From CBDCIS01 sp965217565 (GTDB taxonomy: Bacteria; Chloroflexota; Dehalococcoidia; Lucifugimonadales; CATOSD01): DNA of 64,000 nucleotides. Every line of letters starts with the position of its first letter. Position 1 is the first letter of the stretch. Shown here one piece after another: positions 33,769 through 42,229 of the stretch. The position numbers and the translations under genes were made by a program. Under the pieces are notes generated by a model that was not told the origin of the DNA, searched no databases, and saw nothing but the letters and a program-made list of their open reading frames with translations. The DNA lies in contig CBDCIS010000003.1 of the NCBI GenBank assembly GCA_965217565.1, forward strand, positions 496,001-560,000. The letters run 5' to 3'.

Positions 33769-34821
33769 CTACCCACTACCCCGCACTCCCTCCACGAGGT
33801 CGCTCATGATGGTGGACATGAACCTGACCCCGGCTATCGTCTTCGAGTACTCCATCCGCGTGGGACCGACCGCGCCGACCGCGCCGACCACCTGGTCCGG
33901 GATGCCGTATTCGCACAGCACCACGCTCAGCGGCCACAGCACGTCGCCGTTGTTTTCGTGGCCGATAATCACCTTCACCATCCCGTCTTCCGGTCTCTCG
34001 CCGAGTATCGCCCGCACCAGGCTGCCGTCCTCGATACCCTCCACCAGCGAGCGCATCCTGTCGTTCTCCGCGAACTCCGGCTGGTTGAGCAGATTGCGGA
34101 GGCCGTCCACGTAGTGATTGCTGTAGATGGCTCTATCCTCCTCCTTGAGAATCAGCACCGTGGCGTCAATCACCTCTTCCTCCAGCGGCGTTACCCGGGT
34201 CACGGTCGATTCTATCTCGGAGCGCGTGAGGCCCACTATCTGGCTTCTGAGCCTGTTTGCCGATGCCTCCAACTCCGCGGGCGGCGACGGCTCCTTGAGT
34301 CGGATGAGCTGACGCCGCAGACCAACGTGTTCGAGCACCACGATCAGCATCGCCAGAATGTCCTGTAAGGGAACCAATTCGACGTGCTTCACCCGCGGCT
34401 CTCTCGCCTTGGGGAAGGTGGCGATAGCCATGTTGCCCACCAGTTGCGCCAGCGCCGCCGCCGCCACACTGGCCCATTCGTCGATCTCGCGCTCGATCGC
34501 GCTAAGCTGCTGCCGCACGGAGTCCTGGACGCTCGCCGGTATCGTGCCCGCGTCCATCATCAAGATCGACTCCACGTAGAACCGGTAGGCCTTGTCCAAT
34601 GGAATGCTTCCGGCCGAGGTATGGGGCCTGGTCAGGAAGTCTCTCTCTTCGAGCTCAGCCACGTCGTTTCTGATCGTAGCCGGGCTGACGCCCAAGTCGT
34701 GATTCCGGGCGATTCCGTAGGAGGAGATGGGAACCGCCGTGGTAATGTAATCCGAGACTATCAGTCTGAGTATTGTCTCTTGCCTTGGCGTAACCATAGG
34801 CACACCGTTTGCCTCGCTCAA
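33769..34821 (-). CDS. hrcA: Heat-inducible transcription repressor HrcA
   Basis: A 350-aa HrcA. The N-terminal winged helix includes RQETILRLIVSDYITTAVP and the diagnostic GVSPATIRNDVAELEERDFL then TRPHTSAGSIP. The GAF-like dimerisation domain fills the rest and ends with GVRFMSTIMSDLVEG. HrcA represses groE and dnaK operons through CIRCE (TTAGCACTC-N9-GAGTGCTAA). No CIRCE is seen in front of hrcA itself and no chaperone gene is in the window. The gap to ffh is 59 bp, so hrcA and ffh may be cotranscribed. Confidence 0.95.
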   Translation of the reverse strand: MSEANGVPMVTPRQETILRLIVSDYITTAVPISSYGIARNHDLGVSPATIRNDVAELEERDFLTRPHTSAGSIPLDKAYRFYVESILMMDAGTIPASVQDSVRQQLSAIEREIDEWASVAAAALAQLVGNMAIATFPKAREPRVKHVELVPLQDILAMLIVVLEHVGLRRQLIRLKEPSPPAELEASANRLRSQIVGLTRSEIESTVTRVTPLEEEVIDATVLILKEEDRAIYSNHYVDGLRNLLNQPEFAENDRMRSLVEGIEDGSLVRAILGERPEDGMVKVIIGHENNGDVLWPLSVVLCEYGIPDQVVGAVGAVGPTRMEYSKTIAGVRFMSTIMSDLVEGVRGSG

Positions 34822-34838
34822 TCAGCGAATTTCCCACG

Positions 34839-34867
34839 AGTCTAACTCATTGGCGGAACACTCTCAA
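34839..34867 (-). promoter_or_regulatory. Predicted promoter of hrcA-ffh
   Basis: On the minus strand TTGAGA (34867-34862) and TAGACT (34844-34839) are separated by 17 bp, upstream of the hrcA ATG at 34821. The spacing leaves about 12 nt of leader, so the transcript would be nearly leaderless. Confidence 0.4.
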
Positions 34868-34963
34868 CCCGAAAGCGCTCCCTGTCCATAAAGTCTATCA
34901 TACTCTGGCGCAGGGGCGGGTTTCAAACCCGCCGCCATCGCGCCGCGGGCGGCGGCCTTTGTA

Positions 34964-34986
34964 GAGGCAATCCCTTGTCGTTGCCC
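34964..34986 (+). repeat. Dispersed intergenic repeat A, copy 6 (short)
   Basis: GAGGCAATCCCTTGTCGTTG then CCC; only the core hairpin is kept, with one mismatch to the consensus. Confidence 0.7.
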
Positions 34987-35134
34987 TCGTAGGGCTTTCG
35001 CGCCGCGGCGCCGGGATCGGTCACCTGTGCCGTGGTTCAGCGCCCCTATTTGCCTTGAAACCCGCGCCGCCAACTTGCTATCCTCAGCGCCAACCTGGAG
35101 GCGACCAGACGGTCGCCCCTATATGCGAGGCATC

Positions 35135-35770
35135 ATGGAAATAATCTGGCTGGGCCACTCATCCCTTCAACTCAAGGGCAACACCGTTACCCTGATCACC
35201 GACCCCTATGCCGACTCACTGGGCCTATCAATGGGCCGCCGTCAAGCGGACGTCGTGACGATGAGCAACCCTCATCCCCATCACTCCCACGCAGACGCCA
35301 TCCAGGGCGACCCGAAGGTCATCGATGGGCCGGGCGAGTACGAGATCGCCAACTTTCACATCAGCGGAATGGCCACGCGCCGCTTTGAGGACGACGGCAC
35401 GAGGCATATCAACACCGTCTTCACCTATCGAGCCGAAGGGCTGACGATGTGCCACCTCGGTGACCTCAACGACAACCTCTCGCCTGCCCAGGTGGACGAG
35501 CTTGGTCATGCCGACATACTTTTCGCCCCCGCCGGTGGCGTCTGCACCATAGACGCCGCACGGGTCGCGCAGCTAGTGCGCCTCATCAATCCCAGAATCC
35601 TCGTGCCGCTGCACTACCGGACGGAAGGCGTGATCGTAGAGTTGGAACCCTTAGACAAGCTCCTCAGCGAACTCGGAATCACCGAGTTCGCCCCCCAGCC
35701 CAGGCTAAACGTAACCGCCACCAACCTCCCTGCCGAGCTCCGCGTGGCCCCCCTCCAAAGACGCGCGTAA
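35135..35770 (+). CDS. MBL-fold metal-dependent hydrolase (UlaG-like, Lactamase_B_3)
   Basis: A 211-aa protein. ATG 35135 was chosen because the family begins with the pattern I-x-W-L-G-H-S-S (here MEIIWLGHSS). Metal-ligand candidates lie in SNPHPHHSHADAI (His-rich loop), Asp in HLGDLND and His in LVPLHYRTEG. The IDGPGEYEI turn is typical of the UlaG/YtkL subgroup, which includes L-ascorbate-6-phosphate lactonase but mostly proteins of unknown substrate. GCGAGG precedes the start. Confidence 0.8.
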   Translation: MEIIWLGHSSLQLKGNTVTLITDPYADSLGLSMGRRQADVVTMSNPHPHHSHADAIQGDPKVIDGPGEYEIANFHISGMATRRFEDDGTRHINTVFTYRAEGLTMCHLGDLNDNLSPAQVDELGHADILFAPAGGVCTIDAARVAQLVRLINPRILVPLHYRTEGVIVELEPLDKLLSELGITEFAPQPRLNVTATNLPAELRVAPLQRRA

Positions 35771-35849
35771 GACGCTTTTGTGGTGGCTTTGGTGTTGGGA
35801 ATCGACTACAATATGGCATCTGCTCATAAAGGTGTCATGGAGGGCTGTG

Positions 35850-37460
35850 ATGGATACGGTGATTTTGGGTGGAAACGTTCTGACTATGGACAGCCGCGGC
35901 CGGAGGGCTGAGGCCGTCGCGGTGGAGGGTGATAAAATCAGGGCTGTCGCCACCAACGCGGAGGTGTCGAACCTCGTCGGGCCGGAGACACAGGTCGTGC
36001 ATCTCACGGGTCGAACGCTCATCCCCGGCTTCGTGGACCCGCACAACCACTTCAGCCTGACCAGCTTTCAGCCCGTCTCGGTGGATTGCAGCGTGCCCCC
36101 GCACGCCAGCGTAAACAGCATCCTCGACGCGATTTCAGCGGCGGCCAAAGACGCGCCACGGGGTCGCTGGCTTTGGGGATGGGGCTTTAGGAGCAGGCTG
36201 CTCGAGAACGAGGCTCGCGTCACTCGTTGGCAGTTGGACGAGGCCGCGCCCGACAACCCCGTGTGCGTCATGGACGGCTCGGTGCACGCCTGCTACGCCA
36301 ACTCGGCCGCGCTCGGACTGGCCGGTATCGACAGGAACACCCCCGACCCTCCGCACGGGCAGATTCTCCGCGACGAGAGTGGCGATCCCGACGGCACGCT
36401 GTGGGAAGCGGCGATGAACCCGGTTTACAATCTCTCGATACAGGACTTCATGGACTACTACGGCGATGAGGTCGCCGACCTCGTGCGCCAGAATTGCATG
36501 AGGCACCTCGCCTGCGGCATCACCAGCGTAGGCGACGCCCTCGTCGTGCCGGACGCCGCGAGGCTCTACCGCGCGACGGAGGGCCAAAAGAAGCTGCCAA
36601 TCGTCGTCCACCAGATGCTCGGCGGCGAGGGTTTCTTCGCGCCGCCCGAAAGAGCCTCCAAGGGCGAACTCGGCGATGGCAACGTGTCCGACAGGCTGCG
36701 CGGCGGAACCATGAAGATATTCATGGACCCGGTTTTCCCAAGCGCGGCCCTCATCAGATACCACCCGCACGGTGAGGAGGAGCGCATCGGGGAGAGGTAC
36801 TACACCCAAGAGGAGGCCGACTACCTGGTGCTGAACGCTCACCAGCGTGGTCTTCAGGTGGCGATTCACTGCCTGGGAACCTGGGCCATCGACCAGGCGC
36901 TCAACGCCTTCGAAAGGGCGCAGCGGCAACACCCTCGTCCTGATCCCAGGTTCCGCATCGAGCACTACGGCTTCCCCACTCTGGCGCAGATCAGACGCTC
37001 GCAGTCGATGGGCGTCATCTCGGTCGTGCAGCCGCCGTTCATCTTCACCGGCGCGGAGGCGGCGAAGCAGCGCGCCGACGAACTGGGCGGCGACGTTCGC
37101 GCGCACCCGTTCAAGACGATGCTGGCCGAGGGCGTGACCGTAGCGGCGAGCTCCGACTGCCCCTGCGCTCCGCTGGAGCCGCTGCTTGGATTGTATTCGA
37201 TGGTAACGCGCCGAACGCGACGAGCGGGCGAGCCGGTGGTCCCTGAAGAGGGTGTTACGCCGCTGGAGGGCCTTCGCATGTACACCGCGAACTCGGCCTA
37301 TGCCATGTCCCGCGAGAGCGAGGTCGGCTCCCTGGAAGTAGGCAAACGCGCCGACATGGTGACGCTGAGCCACGACCCAACGTCGGTAGCCCCGGAGTTC
37401 ATACGGGACATAGCGGTGGAACAGACATATGTGGACGGCCAGTTGGTTTACGAACGCTAG
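35850..37460 (+). CDS. Amidohydrolase family protein (YtcJ-like, Amidohydro_3)
   Basis: A 536-aa metal-dependent hydrolase. The start at ATG 35850 has GGAGG 6 nt upstream; the longer frame begins with junk-like sequence. The N-terminal small domain starts DTVILGGNVLTMD, and the first metal motif is PGFVDPHNHF. Further His are in AIHCLGTWA and RIEHYGF, and the catalytic Asp is in ASSDCPCAPL. The end GSLEVGKRADMVTLSHDP is standard. YtcJ-like proteins include N-substituted formamide deformylase; substrate here is unknown. Confidence 0.85.
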   Translation: MDTVILGGNVLTMDSRGRRAEAVAVEGDKIRAVATNAEVSNLVGPETQVVHLTGRTLIPGFVDPHNHFSLTSFQPVSVDCSVPPHASVNSILDAISAAAKDAPRGRWLWGWGFRSRLLENEARVTRWQLDEAAPDNPVCVMDGSVHACYANSAALGLAGIDRNTPDPPHGQILRDESGDPDGTLWEAAMNPVYNLSIQDFMDYYGDEVADLVRQNCMRHLACGITSVGDALVVPDAARLYRATEGQKKLPIVVHQMLGGEGFFAPPERASKGELGDGNVSDRLRGGTMKIFMDPVFPSAALIRYHPHGEEERIGERYYTQEEADYLVLNAHQRGLQVAIHCLGTWAIDQALNAFERAQRQHPRPDPRFRIEHYGFPTLAQIRRSQSMGVISVVQPPFIFTGAEAAKQRADELGGDVRAHPFKTMLAEGVTVAASSDCPCAPLEPLLGLYSMVTRRTRRAGEPVVPEEGVTPLEGLRMYTANSAYAMSRESEVGSLEVGKRADMVTLSHDPTSVAPEFIRDIAVEQTYVDGQLVYER

Positions 37461-37470
37461 GCCGCCGTAG

Positions 37471-37510
37471 GGGCAAACCCCTGTGGTTGTCCCGGCTGGG
37501 CATCCTATGG
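37471..37510 (+). repeat. Dispersed intergenic repeat A, copy 7 (diverged)
   Basis: GGGCAAACCCCTGTGGTTGT followed by CCCGGCTGGGCATCCTATGG. It begins 10 bp after the amidohydrolase stop. Confidence 0.65.
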
Positions 37511-37602
37511 CCCCGTCGCCCACGAAAGACGCCCCCATACACTGGCGCGGCGGTCACAGGCGACGCCCGTACATTGATACAGGTTCCCCAGGTTCGTTCA
37601 CC

Positions 37603-37632
37603 TTGACACTACAATGGATTCGGCTTTAACAT
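37603..37632 (+). promoter_or_regulatory. Predicted promoter of the rny operon
   Basis: TTGACA (37603-37608) with TTAACA or TAACAT 17-18 bp downstream (37626-37632). A perfect -35 box lies about 60 nt before the start of rny, and a GC-rich partly self-complementary segment (37642-37667) lies in the leader. Confidence 0.55.
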
Positions 37633-37691
37633 GAGACATTGGGGAACCCTAGTTAGCGGGGTCCCACAACTTTATAAGGAAGGTGAGATGC

Positions 37692-39221
37692 GTGGAAATC
37701 GCAATTACCGCGATACTCGCCGTCCTGGGTGGCCTGGTAATAGGGGCAGTAGGTGGTTACTTTGGTCGAAGGCTCATTTACGGCAAGCGCCTTGAGGCGG
37801 CGCGGTCGGAATCGGCAAGAGTTCTGGAACAAGTTGAGGAGGAGAAGCGAGACATTCTGCTCGAGGCAAAGGAAGAGGCTCTAAAGCTCCGCTCCGAGGG
37901 CGAGTCAGAGCTTCGGGAGCGCCGCTCGGAGATTCAGCGCAATGAGCGCCGCATCTCTAACAAGGAGGAAAACGTAGAGCGCCGCGCCAACAACCTCGAG
38001 CGCAGAGAAAAGAACATCGTCCAGAAGGAGAAAGCCGCGGAGCAGTTCCAGGCCGAGATGGAGGAACTGCGACAGAAAGAGATCCAGCAACTGGAGGCTA
38101 TCAGCAACCTGGCGGTATCCGACGCCAGAGAGATGCTCATCCGGCGAGTGGAGGAGGAGAGCGAGCACGAGTTGGCGCGCCTCTACCGCGACATGGAGGA
38201 CAGGGCGAGGGAGGAGGCCAACGAGAAGGCGCGCAACATCCTGGCCCAATCCATACACCGTCTCGCCGCGGACGTAGTCTCTGAAGTAACCGTTACCTCA
38301 GTACCCCTTCCCAGTGACGACATGAAAGGTCGTCTCATAGGCCGCGAAGGACGGAATATCCGTGCCATCGAGAAGTCAACGGGCGTTGACCTCATAATAG
38401 ACGACACGCCGGAAGCCGTGACGCTGTCATGCTTCGATCCGGTGCGCAGGGAGGTGGCTAGAGTTGCTATCGGCAAGCTAATAGCCGATGGCAGAATACA
38501 TCCCGCGCGCATCGAGGAGATGGTGGACAAGTCGGAAAAGGAAGTCACGGACGGCATAAGGAAGAGCGGCGAGCAGGCCGTCTTCGACGTGGGCGTTCGC
38601 GGGCTTCATCCGGAAGTCGTCACGCTACTTGGACGGCTCAAGTACCGCTATAGCTATGGTGAGAACGTCCTGCAACACTCCATAGAAGTTGCCCAGCTCG
38701 CGGGCATGATGGCGGGCGAAATCGGCGCGAACGTCAAGGTCTCCAAGGCCGGCGGGTTGTTGCACGACATCGGCAAGGCGCTCTCGCACGAGGTCGAGGG
38801 ACCGCACGCGGAGATAGGCGCGGACGTCGCGACCAAGCACAGCGTCGCGGCCAACGTCTGCGTCTGCATCGGCGAGCACCACAACGACGACATGAGCAGC
38901 GTCGAGGCGTTCATCGTGTCCGCCGCCGACGCCATCAGCGCGGCCAGGCCCGGTTCCCGGAGAGACACCGTGGAGAACTACATCAAGCGGCTCGAAGCCC
39001 TCGAAGAGGTGGGCCGCGCGTTCGAGGGCGTCGAGAAGTGCTTTGCCATCCAGGCCGGGCGCGAGGTTCGCATCATGGTGCAGCCCCAGACCATAGATGA
39101 CGTCGCGGCGTCCAAAATGGCAAGAGAGATTGTCAAGAAGATAGAGGAGACCCTTGTCTATCCGGGCCAGATAAAAGTCACGGTCATTCGAGAGAGCCGC
39201 ACGATAGAGTACGCGAGGTAG
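37692..39221 (+). CDS. rny: Ribonuclease Y
   Basis: A 509-aa RNase Y, starting at GTG 37692 with AAGGAAGGTGA upstream (GTG 37683 is an alternative). It has an N-terminal membrane anchor (ITAILAVLGGLVIGAVGGYF), then a long charged coiled coil (about residues 25-190). A KH domain follows with GRLIGREGRNIRAIEKSTGV and an HD domain with LLHDIGKALSHEVEGPHAEI. It is the membrane-bound endoribonuclease that starts mRNA decay. As in Bacillus, ymdB follows, here after a palindromic repeat. Confidence 0.96.
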   Translation: MEIAITAILAVLGGLVIGAVGGYFGRRLIYGKRLEAARSESARVLEQVEEEKRDILLEAKEEALKLRSEGESELRERRSEIQRNERRISNKEENVERRANNLERREKNIVQKEKAAEQFQAEMEELRQKEIQQLEAISNLAVSDAREMLIRRVEEESEHELARLYRDMEDRAREEANEKARNILAQSIHRLAADVVSEVTVTSVPLPSDDMKGRLIGREGRNIRAIEKSTGVDLIIDDTPEAVTLSCFDPVRREVARVAIGKLIADGRIHPARIEEMVDKSEKEVTDGIRKSGEQAVFDVGVRGLHPEVVTLLGRLKYRYSYGENVLQHSIEVAQLAGMMAGEIGANVKVSKAGGLLHDIGKALSHEVEGPHAEIGADVATKHSVAANVCVCIGEHHNDDMSSVEAFIVSAADAISAARPGSRRDTVENYIKRLEALEEVGRAFEGVEKCFAIQAGREVRIMVQPQTIDDVAASKMAREIVKKIEETLVYPGQIKVTVIRESRTIEYAR

Positions 39222-39259
39222 GGGCGACCAGATTGTCGGCACAGACGAGTGGATAGTCG

Positions 39260-39287
39260 GTAGGGGCGATCGGCCGGTCGCCCCTAC
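39260..39287. repeat. Palindromic GGGGCGA repeat between rny and ymdB
   Basis: GTAGGGGCGA and TCGCCCCTAC form a perfect 10-bp stem around an 8-base GGCC-containing centre. Related copies are at 39221-39240 (half) and 35097-35122. The structure could modulate readthrough from rny to ymdB. Confidence 0.75.
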
Positions 39288-39315
39288 GTTTGCTTGGCGA
39301 AAGGGGCAATCCCAA

Positions 39316-40086
39316 TTGCGTGTTCTGATGATTGGAGACGTCGTCGGCAGGCCTGGTAGCGAGACTGTCAAGGCGCTGCTTCCCAGCCTTCGCGACGAAC
39401 TGGCTCTCGACCTGGTCATCGCCAATGGCGAAAACTTGGCGGGCGGATTCGGCATCACCAAAGATACGGCCGGCGAACTGCTCTCGAGCGGTGTGGACGT
39501 CATAACGTCCGGCAACCACATTTGGGATAAGAAGGAGATCATCCCCCACCTCGATTCCGACCTTCCGATTCTTCGTCCACTGAACTACCCGGCCGCGACG
39601 CCGGGGCGAGGTTTCATTCGAGCCGGGAACGTCCTGGTGGTCAACCTGATAGGCCGCCTATTCGTTGGCGACGCCGACTGTCCTTTCATGGCCGTGGACC
39701 GCCTGCTGGAGCAGTCGTCCGATCGCCCGCGCGTCGTGCTGGTGGACATGCACGCGGAGGCTACGTCTGAGAAGGAGGCGATGGGCTGGCACCTGGACGG
39801 CCGGGTGAGCGCTGTGGCGGGCACCCACACGCACGTCGCCACCGCGGACACCCGCATACTGCCCAGAGGAACCGCCTACGTGAGCGACCTGGGGATGGTT
39901 GGCCCCACGGACTCCATCATCGGCTCGGAGATAGAAGGCTTCCTGGGGCGGTTCCTGACGCAGATGCCGAGCAAGCCAAGACTCGCTACCAAAGGCCCGA
40001 TGAAGTTCAACAGCGTGCTGTTCGACATCGACGAGGCTAGCGGCAAGGCGACCGGCGTCGCGAGAGTTGACCGGGAGTTGCCCTGA
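39316..40086 (+). CDS. ymdB: YmdB-family metallophosphoesterase
   Basis: A 256-aa calcineurin-like phosphodiesterase (TIGR00282 type) starting at TTG 39316 (RVLMIGDVVGRPG). Metal ligands are visible in IGDVVG, IANGENLAGG, TSGNHIWDK, DMHAEATSEK and AGTHTHVATAD. In Bacillus subtilis YmdB is a 2',3'-cNMP phosphodiesterase that affects biofilm and motility decisions. Adjacency to rny is conserved across Gram-positives and Chloroflexota. The next gene starts 1 nt after its stop. Confidence 0.92.
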   Translation: MRVLMIGDVVGRPGSETVKALLPSLRDELALDLVIANGENLAGGFGITKDTAGELLSSGVDVITSGNHIWDKKEIIPHLDSDLPILRPLNYPAATPGRGFIRAGNVLVVNLIGRLFVGDADCPFMAVDRLLEQSSDRPRVVLVDMHAEATSEKEAMGWHLDGRVSAVAGTHTHVATADTRILPRGTAYVSDLGMVGPTDSIIGSEIEGFLGRFLTQMPSKPRLATKGPMKFNSVLFDIDEASGKATGVARVDRELP

Positions 40087-40087
40087 C

Positions 40088-40975
40088 ATGTATCAGGTCG
40101 ATCTCCACCTTCACACAACGCACTCGGACGGTACGCTCACGCCCGCGCAACTCGTGCGGACGTGCGGCGAGCGCGGGCTTGGCGTAATCGCCATCACCGA
40201 CCACGACTCGACCGAGGGGCTGCCGGAGGCGCTCGAAGCCGCCCGCCAATTTCCCCAACTGACCATCATACCCGGAATAGAGTTGAGCGCGGACGTGCCG
40301 GGCAGCGAAATTCACGTGCTCGGCTACTTCGTGGACTACGAGGACGCCGACTTCCAGAAGACGCTGGCGTGGTTCAGGGAAGGGCGCGAGGACAGGGGAC
40401 GTATGATGGTCGAGCGGCTCAACGAACTGGGCGCATACATCTCCTGGGAGAGGGTACGCGAGATCTCGGACGGCGGCGCGATAGGCCGGCCCCACATCGC
40501 GCAGGCGATGGTCGAGGCGGGCTACGTGCGGTATCCCAGGGACGCATTCGACCAGTACCTGGGCCGCAACGGCGTGGCCTACGTCGAGCGCCCCAAGCTC
40601 ACGCCGGCGGACGCGGTGGGCATCCTGGCCCGCAACGGCGCGCTGCCCGTCATGGCCCATCCAACCTATTCCGTTTCCAAGACCGACATGGACGAGGTGA
40701 AGTCCTTGGAAGGGACACTGCTGGAGCTCAAGGAGGCGGGACTGGTGGGAATGGAGGTCTTCTACAAAGACTACACGCCGGACCAGGTGGAGCGCCTGAA
40801 GTGCCTTGCGGACAGGCTTGACCTTGTGCCGTGCGGCGGCAGCGACTACCACGCCTCCGGCAACCCCGACGAGCCCGAGCCGGGAGACGTCGGGCCGCCG
40901 ATGGCGAGTGTGGATGCGCTGAAGGCGCTCAGAGGGCCGCTCCATTCGGCGTCTCCAGCGGATGAGCGCCCATGA
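40088..40975 (+). CDS. PHP domain protein (TrpH/YciV-like phosphoesterase)
   Basis: A 295-aa PHP phosphoesterase. ATG 40088 lies 1 nt after the ymdB stop, with GGGAG in the ymdB end as ribosome site. Metal-binding motifs are DLHLHTTHSDGT (first), AITDHDSTEG (second), IPGIELSAD, AHPTY and GGSDYHAS. Family members such as E. coli RNase AM/YciV degrade short RNA 5'-3' or hydrolyse 3',5'-bisphosphates. Being third in an rny-ymdB-PHP run, a role in RNA turnover is attractive but inferred. Confidence 0.88.
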   Translation: MYQVDLHLHTTHSDGTLTPAQLVRTCGERGLGVIAITDHDSTEGLPEALEAARQFPQLTIIPGIELSADVPGSEIHVLGYFVDYEDADFQKTLAWFREGREDRGRMMVERLNELGAYISWERVREISDGGAIGRPHIAQAMVEAGYVRYPRDAFDQYLGRNGVAYVERPKLTPADAVGILARNGALPVMAHPTYSVSKTDMDEVKSLEGTLLELKEAGLVGMEVFYKDYTPDQVERLKCLADRLDLVPCGGSDYHASGNPDEPEPGDVGPPMASVDALKALRGPLHSASPADERP

Positions 40976-41700
40976 TGTTGACCGCCGCGCTGCTGGTTGT
41001 CGGAGCCTACCTAGCCGGTGGCGTGCCGTCCGCCTATGTCCTTAGCCGCTGTCTGAGGGGCATCGACATCCGCGAGTACGGCTCGGGCAACATGGGCGCG
41101 TCCAACGTGGTGGCAATTATCGGCAAGCGGGCGGGAATCACCCTCGGCGCGTATGATTGCCTGGTCAAGGGGCTGCTCCCCGTGCTGCTGGCCAGATTCT
41201 TGGATCAGAGCATCGGCGCTCAGGCGGCCGTGGGTATGGCGGCGGTGATAGGCCACTGCTGGTCACCGTACATGGGCTTCACCGGCGGGCGCGGCATCGG
41301 GACAGTAATCGGGGTCATGCTGGGCTTCGCCATGTTCTACGAGATGGCCGTTCTCGGGCTGGGCATGGGCGTCGTCGGGCGCATACTCTACCGGGACACC
41401 GGCTTCTGGACGTTTCTCGCGCTGCTCTCGCTGCCGCCCCTTACGTTGCTGGTCAACTCCCTGCCGTGGCAGCCGTTCCTCTTCTACCGGGGCGACGAAC
41501 TTGCGTACATGAGCTTGGCAGCCGTTCCGATTTTGCTGCTCAAGCGGCTTACCGCGAACTGGGAGAGGCCGCCCGCCGGATACTCGCTCGCAAGGGTGGC
41601 CTTCAACCGCGTACTGTGGGATCGCGACGTCTCCCGCAAAGAGGAGTGGACGCAGCGACACCCGGTCGAAGAGAGCGCAGGGTCGCGCGCCGATGGCTGA
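40972..41700 (+). CDS. plsY: Glycerol-3-phosphate acyltransferase PlsY
   Basis: A 242-aa membrane acyltransferase that makes lysophosphatidate from acyl-phosphate and glycerol-3-phosphate. Conserved motifs are GSGNMGASNVV (motif 1) and GHCWSPYMGFTGGRGIGTVI (motif 2, with Arg replacing the usual Lys). About five membrane segments are visible. The C-terminal 50 residues form a soluble extension beyond the usual length of about 200. Its start overlaps the PHP gene by 4 bp (ATGA), so it is translationally coupled. Confidence 0.9.
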   Translation: MMLTAALLVVGAYLAGGVPSAYVLSRCLRGIDIREYGSGNMGASNVVAIIGKRAGITLGAYDCLVKGLLPVLLARFLDQSIGAQAAVGMAAVIGHCWSPYMGFTGGRGIGTVIGVMLGFAMFYEMAVLGLGMGVVGRILYRDTGFWTFLALLSLPPLTLLVNSLPWQPFLFYRGDELAYMSLAAVPILLLKRLTANWERPPAGYSLARVAFNRVLWDRDVSRKEEWTQRHPVEESAGSRADG

Positions 41701-42187
41701 GATGACCACCTGCGCCAAACACTCGAGCGTGCAGACCAGCCTGCGTTGCGGCCGCTGCGACACGTCCGTGTGCCCGCAGTGCATGGTTCACGCGCCCGTG
41801 GGCATACGCTGCCCCGAGTGCGGCCAGGCGAGACGGCTGCCCATGTTCGAGGTGTCCGGGCTTCAGATGGCGCGGGCCATCGCCGTAGCCTTGGCTGTCG
41901 GAGTCGCGGGAGGCGTGGTCTTCTCGCTTTTGGTTCTGCTGACCAGCCTGCCGTACATCTATTATCTTCCGCTGTTCGTAGGCGTTGGATTCCTGGTGGG
42001 AGAGGCGACGCGCCTGAGCGTCAACCGCAAGAAGGGGAGCAGCCTCAAGCTCGCGGCAGCCGGCGGGATGCTCGCGGCGCTGGCGGCGACCGTCGTGTTG
42101 GGCGCGGCGGAGGCGCTGTTCACCACCGGCCTATACGGCATCATCGCGCTAGGAATAGCCTTCTACCTGGCGGTACGGCGGTTCTGA
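41693..42187 (+). CDS. Zinc-ribbon/B-box-like membrane protein
   Basis: A 164-aa protein overlapping the end of plsY by 8 bp. The N-terminal 45 residues are a cysteine-rich zinc module: CAKHSSVQTSLRCGRCDTSV then CPQCMVHAPVGIRCPECGQ. This resembles the B-box-type domain found in front of rhomboid proteases and other membrane proteins of Actinobacteria and Chloroflexota. Three to four membrane segments follow, starting near ARAIAVALAVGVAGGVVF. No catalytic motif is present. Its function is unknown. Confidence 0.8.
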   Translation: MAEMTTCAKHSSVQTSLRCGRCDTSVCPQCMVHAPVGIRCPECGQARRLPMFEVSGLQMARAIAVALAVGVAGGVVFSLLVLLTSLPYIYYLPLFVGVGFLVGEATRLSVNRKKGSSLKLAAAGGMLAALAATVVLGAAEALFTTGLYGIIALGIAFYLAVRRF

Positions 42188-42229
42188 CGTAGTATTTCAG
42201 TTATAATTGGCGCATTGTTGCTGAGAGGG

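Larger units (their letters stand above)
34822..35134. other. Divergent intergenic region with repeats
   Basis: The 313 bp between hrcA and the MBL-fold gene contain no gene. They hold the hrcA promoter (34839-34867), a copy of repeat A (34964-34986) and, at 35097-35122, a GGCGACCAGACGGTCGCC palindrome just before the MBL-fold start. Confidence 0.5.

Noticed and set aside
34839..34870. Possible CIRCE operator in front of hrcA (TTAGACTC-like half)
   Set aside because: Only one imperfect half is present; the GAGTGCTAA half at 9-bp spacing is absent.
36135..37538. A 467-aa minus-strand open frame opposite the YtcJ-like amidohydrolase
   Set aside because: Antisense shadow; the plus-strand frame has the full set of metal-binding motifs.
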